Source: Candidatus Kutchimonas denitrificans (GTDB lineage Bacteria; Gemmatimonadota; Gemmatimonadetes; Palauibacterales; KS3-K002). Taken from it: 38,539 nucleotides of DNA. The DNA lies in contig JAACAK010000002.1 in assembly GCA_011774835.1 (NCBI GenBank), forward strand, positions 115,960 through 154,498. Reading direction: 5' to 3'. Under the pieces are notes generated by a model. That model did not search any database. It had not been told where the DNA came from and worked only from the letters and a program-made list of their open reading frames with translations. Positions 1-8,336 of this stretch are shown here, piece after piece. Numbering within the stretch: the first letter of the stretch is position 1; each line of letters begins with the position of its first letter. A program made the translations under genes and the position numbers.

Positions 1-1696
1 CTTCGCCGGTGATGTCCCGGGTGATGGGCGTCCCCGAGAAGACCTGCGCGTGCGAGGGATTCGCCGTCAGGTCCGGCGAGATCGTCTCCCAGGTTCGACC
101 CTCGTCGGCCGTGCGGTGGACGAACTGCGAGCCGTGATAGATCACGTTCGGGTCGTGGGGCGATATCTCGATCGGCGAGACCCGCTGGAACCTGTAGATG
201 AGATTCGCCGGGTTGTGGCCGTACATGTACTGGCCGCCCACCCAGTACTGCTGCTCCTGCCCCGTTCGGTGGTTGTAGCGGCCGAAGCGGCCCTTGCAGT
301 TGGAGTAGACGATGTCGCGGTCGGCGGGCTTCGGCACCGCCGGACCCGTCTCGCAGCCACCCACCGCGCGCCAGAACGCCTCGGGGCCCGCCGGCGCCCG
401 GTACGGCGGCAGCGCGGGTACGGCGATGGTCGAGTTGTCCTGCTGGCCGGCGTAGAGTCGGTAGGGGAACGCGTCGTCCGCGTTCACCTGGTACAGCTCC
501 GCGGTGGGCTGGTTGTGCTGGGTGGACCAGGTCTCACCGCCATCCAGGGTCACATTGGCGCCGCCGTCGTTCGACTGGATGAACAGGTCCGGGTCCCGCG
601 GGTTGATCCACATGTCGTGGTTGTCACCATGGGGAGTGGACAACCGTTCGAACGATTCCCCGCCGTCCGTCGACTTCCAGAACCGGGTCGAGTTGACATA
701 GACCACGTCGGCGTCGCTCGGGTCGGCATCGACATTGATATAGTAGAAGGGGCGGTCCAGCAGCGGGTCGTACTCGCTCACGAGCCGGAAGCTGGCGCCG
801 CGATCGTCGGACCGATACAGGCCGCCGCCGGGCTCCGCCTCGACGAGCGCGTAGACCCGGTCGGGGTCCGCCGGCGACACCGCCAGGTCCGCCTTGCCGA
901 TCAGCTCGTCCGGAAGACCGTTCGTCAGCTTCCGCCACGAATCGCCCCCGTCGGTCGAACGATAGACCCCGCCCTCCCGGGCGCCCGAGATGATCGTCCA
1001 CGGCTTCCGCTCGGCCCGCCACATCGTCGCGTAGATCGTGGCGGGATCGTCGGGCGCCAGCTCCAGGTCGGCGGCCCCGGTGGAATCCGACACGAACAGG
1101 ACCCGCTCCCAGCTGGCCCCGCCGTCGGTCGTCCGGTAGACCCCGCGCTCCGGGTTGGGCGCGAACGCGTTGCCGATGGCGGCAACGAACACGACATCGG
1201 GATCCGTCGGGTGCACGACGACCGCACCGATCTGTCCCGCAGCGGGCAGTCCGACGAACTCCCAATTCTCGCCGGCGTCCGCCGACCGGTACACGCCGAC
1301 GCCGGGGATCACGTTGCTGCGTAATCCATCCGACCCGGTGCCCACGTAGATGATATCCGGATCCGAATCGGCGACGTCGATGGCGCCGATGGACCCGGTC
1401 GCGAAGTAGTCGTCGGAGACGTTGCGCCAGGTGCGACCGTAGTCCGTCGTCTTCCAGACGCCGCCGCCGGTGGATCCCATGTAGAAAGTGGCCGGCTGAT
1501 CGGCATGTCCCGCCACCGCGGTGACCCGGCCGCCCCGCGAGGGGCCGACAGCGCGGTACTCGAGGTCCGCGAACAGCGACGGTCGATAAACGATGTTGGG
1601 ATCGGCTTCCTGAGCGGTTGCCGGGACGGAAGCCAGGAGCAGGGCCGCGCCGGCGGCCGCGAGAACCGTGCGCCCGTTCGTACCAGAGCCTCGCAT
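1..1696 (-). CDS. Secreted BNR/sortilin-like beta-propeller repeat protein, partial (C-terminus outside window)
   Basis: About 565 residues are visible, with no stop before the window edge. The ATG at 1696 is preceded by GGAAGGTGA, a good ribosome binding site. Residues 1-30 form a signal peptide with a hydrophobic core of Ala/Leu and an ATAQ-type cleavage site, so the protein is exported. The rest carries repeated BNR/Asp-box-like units: GGVWKTTDYGRTW near residue 85, then GVYRSADAGENW, GVYRTTDGGASW, GVYRSTDGGDSW, GLYRSDDRGASF and FWKSTDGGESF. Repeats of this type build the beta-propeller of VPS10/sortilin and 'glycosyl hydrolase' BNR proteins, which are abundant in Gemmatimonadota and Acidobacteriota and often exceed 1000 residues. 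The substrate is unknown and no catalytic residue can be assigned. Family is confident; function is not. Confidence 0.9.
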   Translation of the reverse strand, partial: MRGSGTNGRTVLAAAGAALLLASVPATAQEADPNIVYRPSLFADLEYRAVGPSRGGRVTAVAGHADQPATFYMGSTGGGVWKTTDYGRTWRNVSDDYFATGSIGAIDVADSDPDIIYVGTGSDGLRSNVIPGVGVYRSADAGENWEFVGLPAAGQIGAVVVHPTDPDVVFVAAIGNAFAPNPERGVYRTTDGGASWERVLFVSDSTGAADLELAPDDPATIYATMWRAERKPWTIISGAREGGVYRSTDGGDSWRKLTNGLPDELIGKADLAVSPADPDRVYALVEAEPGGGLYRSDDRGASFRLVSEYDPLLDRPFYYINVDADPSDADVVYVNSTRFWKSTDGGESFERLSTPHGDNHDMWINPRDPDLFIQSNDGGANVTLDGGETWSTQHNQPTAELYQVNADDAFPYRLYAGQQDNSTIAVPALPPYRAPAGPEAFWRAVGGCETGPAVPKPADRDIVYSNCKGRFGRYNHRTGQEQQYWVGGQYMYGHNPANLIYRFQRVSPIEISPHDPNVIYHGSQFVHRTADEGRTWETISPDLTANPSHAQVFSGTPITRDITGE

Positions 1697-1905
1697 GAAG
1701 TCACCTTCCGCTATGTGGGGGTACTCGTTCGCCTTCAGCTTGCAGGCGCGAACGATCCGACGCAAGCCGCTTCACGCGAGATCCTCGAAAGCACTCGAGG
1801 ACCGGTTGTGGCGTGGCCGGCCTCGAGAGGTCGGCGGATGACCTTGTCCCGGGCGCCGGAACCCGCTATTTCCCTGTCGTCTCGACCATCTGGAAAGGCG
1901 GCCTC

Positions 1906-2421
1906 ATGGACCTCGTCGCTGTCGTCCTCCGTGTGATTCACATCGTCTGCGGCGTGTATTGGGCCGGGACGCTGTTCTTCGTCGCCACGTTCCTGCAGCC
2001 GGCCGTGAGCGCGGCCGGGCCCGAGGGCGGCAAGGTGATGCAGGCGCTGATGCGGCGTCGCTACCTGGACGTCATGCCGGCGGTGGCGATCCTCACGATC
2101 CTCTCCGGTCTCGACCTCTATCGCCGGGCTTCGGGCAACTTCTCGGCGGACTGGATCGGTTCGCGCCACGGCGTCATCCTGACCATCGGATCGCTGGCCG
2201 CCATCGTCGCGTTCGTGATCGGCGTATTGCTCATGCGACCCGCCGCCCGGCGCGTGGGCCCGCTGGTGCAGGGCGCGCAGGAGCTGCCCGAGGGGCCGGA
2301 CCGGGACGCCCGCCTGGCGGAGGCGGCGGCGCTGCGTCGACGGACCGCGATGAGCGGACGCTGGGTGGCCGGCCTGCTGGTCGTCGCCGTCATCGGTATG
2401 GCGGTGGCGCGCTACGTCTAA
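1906..2421 (+). CDS. Small integral membrane protein, function unknown
   Basis: This protein has 171 residues. The ATG at 1906 is chosen because GGAAAGG lies 8 bases upstream and the translated hydrophobic protein begins there; in-frame codons further upstream give an unlikely N-terminus. Four hydrophobic segments are visible, at about residues 5-27, 48-68, 83-105 and 148-168. A polar charged linker (PEGPDRDARLAEAAALRRR) lies before the last helix. The N-terminal helix carries His and Cys (RVIHIVCGVYWAG), which recalls small CopD/DUF2269-like membrane proteins, but I cannot name a family with confidence. It lies 42 bases upstream of the ring-cleaving dioxygenase on the same strand, so the two may be co-transcribed. 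Confidence 0.75.
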   Translation: MDLVAVVLRVIHIVCGVYWAGTLFFVATFLQPAVSAAGPEGGKVMQALMRRRYLDVMPAVAILTILSGLDLYRRASGNFSADWIGSRHGVILTIGSLAAIVAFVIGVLLMRPAARRVGPLVQGAQELPEGPDRDARLAEAAALRRRTAMSGRWVAGLLVVAVIGMAVARYV

Positions 2422-2463
2422 AGCGGCGGAACAACCGAAATCGAGAACGGTAGAGGGCCGATC

Positions 2464-3393
2464 ATGACACTCGTGAGCGGAATCCATCACGTCACGGCGA
2501 TCGCCGCCGATCCCCAGGAGAACCTGGACTTCTACACCGGCGTCCTGGGGATGCGGCTGGTGAAGCGAAGCGTCAACCAGGACGACCCGGGCACCTATCA
2601 CCTGTTCTACGCCGACGCCGACGGCCACCCGGGCACCGATCTGACGTTCTTTCCCTGGGCGCACCTGCCGCCGGGTCGCAAAGGGATCGGTCTCACCGTC
2701 GAGGTCGCCCTGGCCGTGCCGCCTGACACGCTTGGGTTTTGGTCCGATCGCCTGGCGGGGTTCGACGTGGCCATCGAAGAGCCGGAGGAGCGCTTCGGCG
2801 AGCGGGCGCTGCGCTTGACCGATCCGCACGGGCTCGAGCTGGCGCTGGTCGAGACGGCGGACGAGCGGGAGTTCACCGTCTGGGAGGAGAGCCCGGTGGA
2901 GCCGGCGGCCCAGATCCGCGGGCTGGACAGCGTACGCCTCTGGGAACGGGACCTGGCGCTCAGCGCCGACTTCCTGACCGGGGTGCTGGGGTTCGAGAGG
3001 CGAGAGTCGGAGGACGGCTGGCAGCGCTATGAGCTGGGCGACGGCGGCTCCGGCCGCCGCCTGGAGATCCGCGAGCTGCCCGGCGAGCGCCGCGGGACCT
3101 GGGGCCGGGGGAGCGTCCACCACGTGGCGTGGCGCGTCGCCGACGAGGAGGCGCAGCTCACGGCCCGGCGCGCCGTGGCCGAAGCGGGCCGGCGCCCCAC
3201 CAAGGTGATCGACCGCTTCTGGTTCAAATCGGTCTACTTCCTGGAGCCCGGCGGCGTCCTGTTCGAGCTGGCCACCGACGGCCCCGGCTTCACGGCCGAC
3301 GAAGCGGCCGAAGAGCTGGGGGGTCGGCTCATCCTGCCGCCGTGGCTCGAGCCGAAGCGAGACGAGATCGAGGCGGCGCTGCCGGCGCTGTAG
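2464..3393 (+). CDS. VOC-family ring-cleaving dioxygenase (MhqO/MhqA-like)
   Basis: The 309 residues form two vicinal-oxygen-chelate (glyoxalase/extradiol dioxygenase) modules, at about 5-130 and 150-285. The first opens with GIHHVTAIAADPQENLDFYT and the second carries SVHHVAWRV and a late VLFELATD. The His and Glu in these motifs are the expected metal ligands. Length and the HHVTAIA start match the MhqO/MhqA-type 'ring-cleaving dioxygenase' family, which acts on hydroquinones or catechols and is linked to quinone stress in Firmicutes. No signal peptide is present, so it is cytoplasmic. The ATG follows an AGAGGG-like site. The stop is 2 bases before the peptidase gene, so the two are probably one transcript. 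The true substrate cannot be read from the sequence. Confidence 0.85.
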   Translation: MTLVSGIHHVTAIAADPQENLDFYTGVLGMRLVKRSVNQDDPGTYHLFYADADGHPGTDLTFFPWAHLPPGRKGIGLTVEVALAVPPDTLGFWSDRLAGFDVAIEEPEERFGERALRLTDPHGLELALVETADEREFTVWEESPVEPAAQIRGLDSVRLWERDLALSADFLTGVLGFERRESEDGWQRYELGDGGSGRRLEIRELPGERRGTWGRGSVHHVAWRVADEEAQLTARRAVAEAGRRPTKVIDRFWFKSVYFLEPGGVLFELATDGPGFTADEAAEELGGRLILPPWLEPKRDEIEAALPAL

Positions 3394-3395
3394 CG

Positions 3396-4097
3396 ATGCC
3401 CAACATCGGTGACGCGTTGGTCTACTACGTCGTCTTCCTCTTCTCGACGACGTTGCACGAGGCGGCGCATGCCTGGGCGGCGAAACGGGGCGGCGACCCC
3501 ACCGCCTATCACGGCGGCCAGGTCAGCCTCGACCCGGTGCCCCACATCCGTCGCGAGCCCTTCGGCATGGTGGTGCTGCCCGTGATCTCCGTGCTCATCT
3601 CCGGCTGGCCGTTCGGCTTCGCCAGCGCGCCCTACGACCCCGAGTGGGCTCGGCGCCATCCGCGGCGCGCCGCCTGGATGGCGCTGGCCGGGCCCGGCTC
3701 CAATCTGGCGCTCATCATCATAGCGGCGCTGCTCATCAACGGCGGTGTGCTCCTGGATCTCTTCCAAGCACCGGAAAGCGTCTCCTTCGGTCATGTCACG
3801 ACGGCGAGCAGCGGCGGCGTCCTCGACTCCGCCGCCCTGCTCCTCGGCGTCTTCTTCTCCCTCAACCTGGTGCTCTTCGCCCTCAACATGCTCCCGCTGC
3901 CGCCGCTGGACGGCAGTGGCGCGCTGCCGCTCCTCCTGTCGCCGGAGACAACGCGCCGCTACCAGAGCTTCCTCTGGAGTCAGCCGGCGCTGGGCTGGAT
4001 CGGGATCATCATCGCCTGGCAGCTGTTCGACCTCGTCTTCCGCCCGCTCTTCCTGCTCGCCGTCAACCTCCTCTACCCCGGCGTCTCGTACGGCTAG
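3396..4097 (+). CDS. Site-2 protease family membrane metallopeptidase (M50-like)
   Basis: This is a 233-residue polytopic membrane protein. The zinc motif HEAAH is at residues 21-25 in the first helix (TTLHEAAHAWAAKRGGD). The distal N-x7-D element is at 164-172 (NMLPLPPLDG), which supplies the third ligand Asp172. A conserved MALAGPGSNL segment follows near residue 95. These are the signatures of the M50 family, which cleaves peptide bonds inside or next to the membrane. The protein is short and has no PDZ domain, so it belongs to the minimal site-2 protease group; such proteins often have no assigned target. The ATG is 2 bases after the dioxygenase stop. Upstream in-frame codons only add sequence antiparallel in sense to the dioxygenase gene and were rejected. 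Confidence 0.88.
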   Translation: MPNIGDALVYYVVFLFSTTLHEAAHAWAAKRGGDPTAYHGGQVSLDPVPHIRREPFGMVVLPVISVLISGWPFGFASAPYDPEWARRHPRRAAWMALAGPGSNLALIIIAALLINGGVLLDLFQAPESVSFGHVTTASSGGVLDSAALLLGVFFSLNLVLFALNMLPLPPLDGSGALPLLLSPETTRRYQSFLWSQPALGWIGIIIAWQLFDLVFRPLFLLAVNLLYPGVSYG

Positions 4098-4206
4098 TGA
4101 TGACGGGAACGTAGATTCTCGTCACCTGCACGAACCAGCGATGGCCTCGAGTTGCACACTCACCCGGGGTTGCCCGCTTACAGTTCGTCCGGCCAATTTG
4201 TGAGCC

Positions 4207-6594
4207 ATGTCGGACTCGCTATGGTCCCGCCTGCGCAAAGCCCGCATCGTCCGTGTCCTCGTCGTCTACGTGGCCGCGTCCTGGGTGGCTCTGCAGCTGA
4301 CCGCGCTGCTGCGCGAGGAATTCCAGCTCCCCCACTGGCTCACACCCGTAGCCGCCATCCTGTTGCTCGTCGGTCTGGTCGTCATCGTCGCCACGGCATG
4401 GGTGCAGGCCCATCCGCCTGGCGGGACGCCCGAGCCTGGCAGCCCCACACCGTGGGAGGTCGACCTGGTCGACCTGAAGGAGTCGGTCACCCAGGGGCGT
4501 CTGCCGCAGCTCACCTGGGCTCGCGCCATCCTCGGCGGCGTCTTCGTCTTCTCGCTGCTGTTCGGCTTCGCCGGCCTGTACGTGCTGCTCAGCGAGCGGG
4601 GACCGGCCGAACCAGGTCCGCCGGAGGCCGACCGGGGAGCGGCGCCGGCGGTCGCGGTGCTCCCGTTCCGCGTCGTGGGACCCGACCTGGAGCTGTGGCG
4701 CGAGGGGATGGTGGACCTGGTCTCCACGAACCTGGATGGAGCCGCGGGACTCCGGTCCGTAGACCCGCGGGCGGTGCTCAGCCGCTGGAGCCGAGAGATC
4801 GGCGAGGGCGACGCCCCGGACCGGGCCTCGGCGCTCGATGTCGCCCGTCGTATGGAAGCCAGCTACGCGCTGGTGGGCAGCATGGTGGGCTCGGGCCAGC
4901 AGGTTCGCCTTACCGCCGATGTGTACGATGTCGGTCGCGGTGAGCTTCTGGGCACGGCCCAACTGGAGGGCTCGCCGGACAGCATCCTGGCCCTGGTGGA
5001 CGCGCTCAGCATGGAGGTACTGCGGGCCGGGCTCGTGGAAGGCGGGTCCGATCTCCCGCAACTGTCCCTCAGCCGGGTGACCACGAGCTCCATCGACGCG
5101 CTGAAGGCGTACCTGGCCGGCGAACAGGATTATCGCGCCAGCCGCTGGGAAGATGCCGCGGCCGATTTCGCTCGCGCCGTCGAGGCCGATTCGACCTTCG
5201 CCCTGGCGCTCCACCGGCTATCCAGTTCCTACGGCTGGATAGAGGCGTTCACGCCACGGGTGATCGAGTACAGCCGCCTGGCAGCGCGCTACAGCGATCG
5301 TCTTCCGGAGCGTGAGGCGTTGCTCGTGCGCGGGGACGCGGCCTACGATCAGGGACGGCTCGAAGCGATACCGCTCCTCGAGGAACTGACGACCCGGTAT
5401 CCCGACGACGCCGAGGCCTGGTACCAGCTGAGCGAGGCCTATCTGCACGTCGGCTTCCAGGGACTGCACGGACTCGAGGATTTTCGCAACGCCGCGCGTC
5501 GCGCTATCGAGCTGGATCCCAGCTTCGCTCCGGCGTACAGCCACTTGGTGCACGACGCCTTCTATCGGAAAGATCGTGAGGCTGCCGAGCAGCTGATCGA
5601 GTCGCTGCAAAAAATCGATCCCACCAGTCCGGAGACGCGAGGTTTCGAACTCGCCTATGACATCCTCTGGGCTGACAGCGCGACCGTCGCTCGGACCACC
5701 GCGGCGCTCGACACGGCGGGCTCGGAACCGTTATCTGCTGCCTGGCTCTGCTTTTTATTCCAGATCGATTACACCGACCAGCTGATGCTCGTGGCTCGCG
5801 CCCAGATGGCCCGGGACCGTCCGCTGGCGGTTCGCCAGCGCGGTCATGCAAACATGTCCGCGGCCCATCTGTACCGCGGGCGCCTGCGTGAATCGCTGGA
5901 CGTTGCGAAGGAGACACCGGACTTCGAACTCGCGATCGCGAGGACTCATCTGCTGTATTACCTGGTGGGCTACACGCACCTGCCCACTCCGTCCGACGCG
6001 GCCCGCACCATCGCCGTCGATCCCCTTCCCGTCGACCGCTTCCTGATCGGCAGCTTCGCCGCCATCGAGGGCCGCTGGGCCGATGCGGACTCCGCAGTTC
6101 GCGAGCTGGAGGCAAGGGCCCGGAACGCGCTATCGCAGGCGGATAGCTCGGACGCCACGGAGAGTCGTGCCTTCGCGCAGGCCCTACGTGGGTACACGGC
6201 GCTTCGCCGCGGCGATGGCGAGCTGGCGATTCGCGAGCTGCGGGCGGCGCTCCCGGAGCTGCCCGGCTTGGGCCCGGAGTTCGTGCGCAGCGGGGCACAC
6301 GAGGTGCTGCGCTTCGAGCTGGGCCGACTCTTGCTGGAACAGGAACGAGCTCGTGAGGCCGAGCCGTATTTCCGCAGCCTGCAGTTCTGGTCTTTAATCG
6401 TCGGTTCGCAGGTCGAGTATTACCTGGGCGAGGTCTATGAGGCGCTGGGGGAGCTCGACGCGGCCAGGCTCCATTACGGACGCTTCGTTCGCGCCTGGCA
6501 AGACGCCGATCCGGAGCTCCGCCCCCTGTTGGAGCGGGGCCGAAACGCGCTGCAGCGCCTGACCCAAGAGACCGTTTCCGGGGCGAGCCGCTGA
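4207..6594 (+). CDS. Membrane-anchored TPR protein with FlgO/TolB-like domain
   Basis: This protein has 795 residues. The N-terminus (WSRLRKARIVRVLVVYVAASWVALQ) gives one membrane segment at about 14-34. A second lies near 45-65 and a third near 103-125. A FlgO/TolB-N-like domain follows at about 145-285, starting AVAVLPFRVVG and continuing WREGMVDLVSTNLDG. Helical tetratricopeptide-type repeats fill the remainder from about 295 to 780. The same layout is common in Gemmatimonadota and Acidobacteriota, where the domain can also follow a Ser/Thr kinase; here there is no kinase. Its role is probably protein-protein scaffolding at the inner membrane, but no partner is evident. It is paralogous to the gene at 17325-19691. 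The ATG follows TTTGTGAGCC without a clear Shine-Dalgarno sequence. Confidence 0.85.
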   Translation: MSDSLWSRLRKARIVRVLVVYVAASWVALQLTALLREEFQLPHWLTPVAAILLLVGLVVIVATAWVQAHPPGGTPEPGSPTPWEVDLVDLKESVTQGRLPQLTWARAILGGVFVFSLLFGFAGLYVLLSERGPAEPGPPEADRGAAPAVAVLPFRVVGPDLELWREGMVDLVSTNLDGAAGLRSVDPRAVLSRWSREIGEGDAPDRASALDVARRMEASYALVGSMVGSGQQVRLTADVYDVGRGELLGTAQLEGSPDSILALVDALSMEVLRAGLVEGGSDLPQLSLSRVTTSSIDALKAYLAGEQDYRASRWEDAAADFARAVEADSTFALALHRLSSSYGWIEAFTPRVIEYSRLAARYSDRLPEREALLVRGDAAYDQGRLEAIPLLEELTTRYPDDAEAWYQLSEAYLHVGFQGLHGLEDFRNAARRAIELDPSFAPAYSHLVHDAFYRKDREAAEQLIESLQKIDPTSPETRGFELAYDILWADSATVARTTAALDTAGSEPLSAAWLCFLFQIDYTDQLMLVARAQMARDRPLAVRQRGHANMSAAHLYRGRLRESLDVAKETPDFELAIARTHLLYYLVGYTHLPTPSDAARTIAVDPLPVDRFLIGSFAAIEGRWADADSAVRELEARARNALSQADSSDATESRAFAQALRGYTALRRGDGELAIRELRAALPELPGLGPEFVRSGAHEVLRFELGRLLLEQERAREAEPYFRSLQFWSLIVGSQVEYYLGEVYEALGELDAARLHYGRFVRAWQDADPELRPLLERGRNALQRLTQETVSGASR

Positions 6595-6626
6595 GGGTCG
6601 ATCCACCAGCCGGTCACGTATTCTCG

Positions 6627-6655
6627 TTGACGGGGCCGGTTGCTTGACGTATCTT
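6627..6655 (+). promoter_or_regulatory. Sigma-70 type promoter of the RHH-Doc toxin-antitoxin operon
   Basis: A -35 box TTGACG (6627-6632) and a -10 box TATCTT (6650-6655) are separated by exactly 17 bases. Transcription would start near 6662, leaving a leader of about 13 bases that still holds the AAGGAGAT ribosome binding site. An inverted repeat TTGAC (6644-6648) / GTCAA (6661-6665) spans the -10 box and start point, a sensible place for the RHH antitoxin to repress its own operon. The promoter is read from sequence; the operator role is inferred. Confidence 0.6.
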
Positions 6656-6674
6656 GATCTGTCAAGGAGATCCC

Positions 6675-6887
6675 ATGTCGGCGATCAAGATCAGCTCCAA
6701 GGTCGACGAATCGGTCTGGAACGAGCTCAAGCAGATGGCCCGGGAGTCCCACCAGAATCTCTCCGGCCTGCTCACCGAAGCGATTCGCGAGTACGTGCAG
6801 CGGCGCCGGGTGCGGCCGGTGGTGCTCCGCGAGCTGGAGGATTCCATGGCCGAGAACGAGGAGCTCGGCCGACTGCTGGCCGAGTGA
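6675..6887 (+). CDS. Ribbon-helix-helix (CopG-like) antitoxin
   Basis: This is a 70-residue protein. The ATG at 6675 has AAGGAGAT 6 bases upstream, which decides the start. Residues 1-45 fit a ribbon-helix-helix fold: a short beta strand (AIKISSKVDESVW), helix 1 (NELKQMARESHQ) and, after NLSG, helix 2 (LLTEAIREYVQRR). RHH dimers bind operator DNA. The acidic C-terminal tail (LRELEDSMAENEELGRLLAE) is the kind of segment that wraps around and blocks a partner toxin. The gene ends 4 bases before the Doc/Fic gene, as in a type II toxin-antitoxin operon with the antitoxin first. Doc toxins are classically paired with Phd antitoxins, so the RHH partner is a variant pairing. Confidence 0.82.
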   Translation: MSAIKISSKVDESVWNELKQMARESHQNLSGLLTEAIREYVQRRRVRPVVLRELEDSMAENEELGRLLAE

Positions 6888-6891
6888 GCTC

Positions 6892-7308
6892 TTGGCGAGC
6901 GATCGCGTCCTATTCCTGACAGTCGATGAGGTTCGGGCGATCCACGAGGCGCTGGTCGCGCGCTTTGGCGGGGTGAGCGGCGTTCGCGACCCCGGACTGT
7001 TGGAGAGTGCGCTGTTTCGTCCCCGGACGGGCTATTACGCCGACCTGGCGGAGATGGCGGCGGCGTTGTTCGAGAGCCTGCTGATGAACCATCCGTTCAT
7101 CGACGGGAACAAGCGGGTCGCGTTCTTCGCGACAGATGTCTTCCTGCGACTCAACAGCTTTAAGCTCGCCGTCGACGCCGACGAGGCCCATGAGTTCCTG
7201 ATCGATCTGCTGGAAAGGGGTCGTTGCGACTTCGAGCACCTGCTGCCGTGGATCCGCGGTTCGATGCAAGGGCACGGCCGAGCCACTCGCTCGGCACGCC
7301 ACGAGTGA
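6892..7308 (+). CDS. Doc/Fic-family (death-on-curing) toxin
   Basis: This is a 138-residue protein with a TTG start 4 bases after the antitoxin stop, probably translated by coupling. The Fic core motif HPFIDGNKR lies at residues 67-75: catalytic His67, Asp71, Asn73 and Lys74. The N-terminus LTVDEVRAIHEALVARFGG and the segment GVRDPGLLESALFRP are typical of the death-on-curing family. The Lys in GNKR, where AMP-transferring Fic enzymes have GNGR, suggests a Doc-like activity; phage P1 Doc phosphorylates EF-Tu. The length is normal for a free-standing Doc toxin and the motif is intact, so it is probably active. The last 15 or so residues are basic and less conserved in appearance. Confidence 0.88.
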   Translation: MASDRVLFLTVDEVRAIHEALVARFGGVSGVRDPGLLESALFRPRTGYYADLAEMAAALFESLLMNHPFIDGNKRVAFFATDVFLRLNSFKLAVDADEAHEFLIDLLERGRCDFEHLLPWIRGSMQGHGRATRSARHE

Positions 7309-7394
7309 GGGGGCTGTTCCGCATGATCAGCCGAAGTCAGAGGGCGAGGAGGGCGACGGCAACGATACGGCGTACGGCGTGATCGGATGGCGGG

Positions 7395-7865
7395 TCACCG
7401 ACGCCGTGCCGCCTCCATGGCTTTCGACTTGCCTGTGCGTGCGGCGGACGATGGCGGCGGAGCGGGCTGAAGGTCATCATTGATGAGCACACCCGGTTTC
7501 GGCTGCACGCGTCGCTGCGCCAGTCGCAGATCGTCGTCGCTGCGCACCCGGGCGTCGGGCCCCGGCGATCCCACCACGAACGAGTCGGCGAAGAGTTCCA
7601 GATAGTAGGCGGAGCCCCACGGGTCCGTGCCGTCAAGATCTTGCCCCTGCAGCCACAGCCTCAGCGATCCCGGCTGAGGATAGACCCCCGTCTCGGTCGC
7701 TGCCTTCGCCAACTCGGCGGCGATATCATCCAGTGCCCGTTCGGCGGAGCGCCGCTGACCGACCTCGCCGATCGGGCCGGCGAACTGGAGAGCCCATTCC
7801 CGAACCCGCGGATCCAGCATCGCCAGGCCGCCGAGGACGAGGAGCAGCAACAAGATCTTCTTCAC
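7395..7865 (-). CDS. GspG-like pseudopilin-related protein, orphan
   Basis: This is a 156-residue protein starting at GTG 7865, preceded by AGGAGGAAAAC, a strong ribosome binding site. Residues 3-16 (KILLLLLVLGGLAML) form an N-terminal membrane helix or uncleaved signal. A helical stretch follows (SAERALDDIAAELAKAATETGVYP). The segment GTDPWGSAYYLELFADSFVVGS, then PGPDARVRSDDDL, closely resembles the C-terminal calcium-binding part of type II secretion major pseudopilins (DPWG...Y...S.GpDg...DDi). The canonical prepilin cleavage motif GFTLIE is missing, and no other secretion gene is nearby. It may be a minor pseudopilin-like or unrelated exported protein. The Pro-rich, Arg-rich C-terminus looks disordered. 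Confidence 0.7.
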   Translation of the reverse strand: MKKILLLLLVLGGLAMLDPRVREWALQFAGPIGEVGQRRSAERALDDIAAELAKAATETGVYPQPGSLRLWLQGQDLDGTDPWGSAYYLELFADSFVVGSPGPDARVRSDDDLRLAQRRVQPKPGVLINDDLQPAPPPSSAARTGKSKAMEAARRR

Positions 7866-8336
7866 GTTTTCCTCCTGGTTGCCGGGCCCGGGAAGGCGTC
7901 GCGAGCGCGAAGGGAGGGCTAATAACGACCGGCCGGGAGAAGTCGGTCACAACTTCAACGCACGCCAGGGAGCGGGCAATTGTCAAGGGACTTTCATCGC
8001 CGGGTTCCGCCCCGGCTCATTTTCCCGATGCTGATCCTCTGTCTTCCTGTCTCGTTGCCTATTGACCGCGCCAACCGCCGGTCACCTTGGAACCATGGGA
8101 ACTTGCCAATGATGTTTCCGGTTCTCATCTCGCCGGGCCAGGCGATCGCCGGGGGTCAACGGGCGCGCCTCCAGCCGCTCAAGGCCTTGCCGGCACGCAT
8201 GTTGCACAATTATCCGATCCGAGTAGAGTTGTACGATCGCCCCGGCCGGTACGGACCGGAATCCAGCCGCTTTCGCGGTGGCGACAGGTCGTTCAGGGCC
8301 GGAAGTACATGCTGATTTGAGTCGAGGTGTTGCAGG
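7866..8336. other. Gap without a convincing gene
   Basis: No reading frame here has a good start site or a recognisable product. Short open frames exist on both strands, as expected in GC-rich DNA. The part near 8200-8250 (TTGCACAATTATCC) is locally AT-richer and could hold a promoter for the small ORF at 8337, but no clean -35/-10 pair is visible. Confidence 0.4.

Noticed and set aside
50-1324. 424-codon plus-strand frame at the window start
   Set aside because: It is Arg/Val/Asp-rich without a domain and antisense to the BNR-repeat protein, which has a signal peptide and clear repeats.
7980-8315. 111-codon plus-strand frame in the gap before 8337
   Set aside because: No ribosome binding site, unconvincing composition and no recognisable motif.
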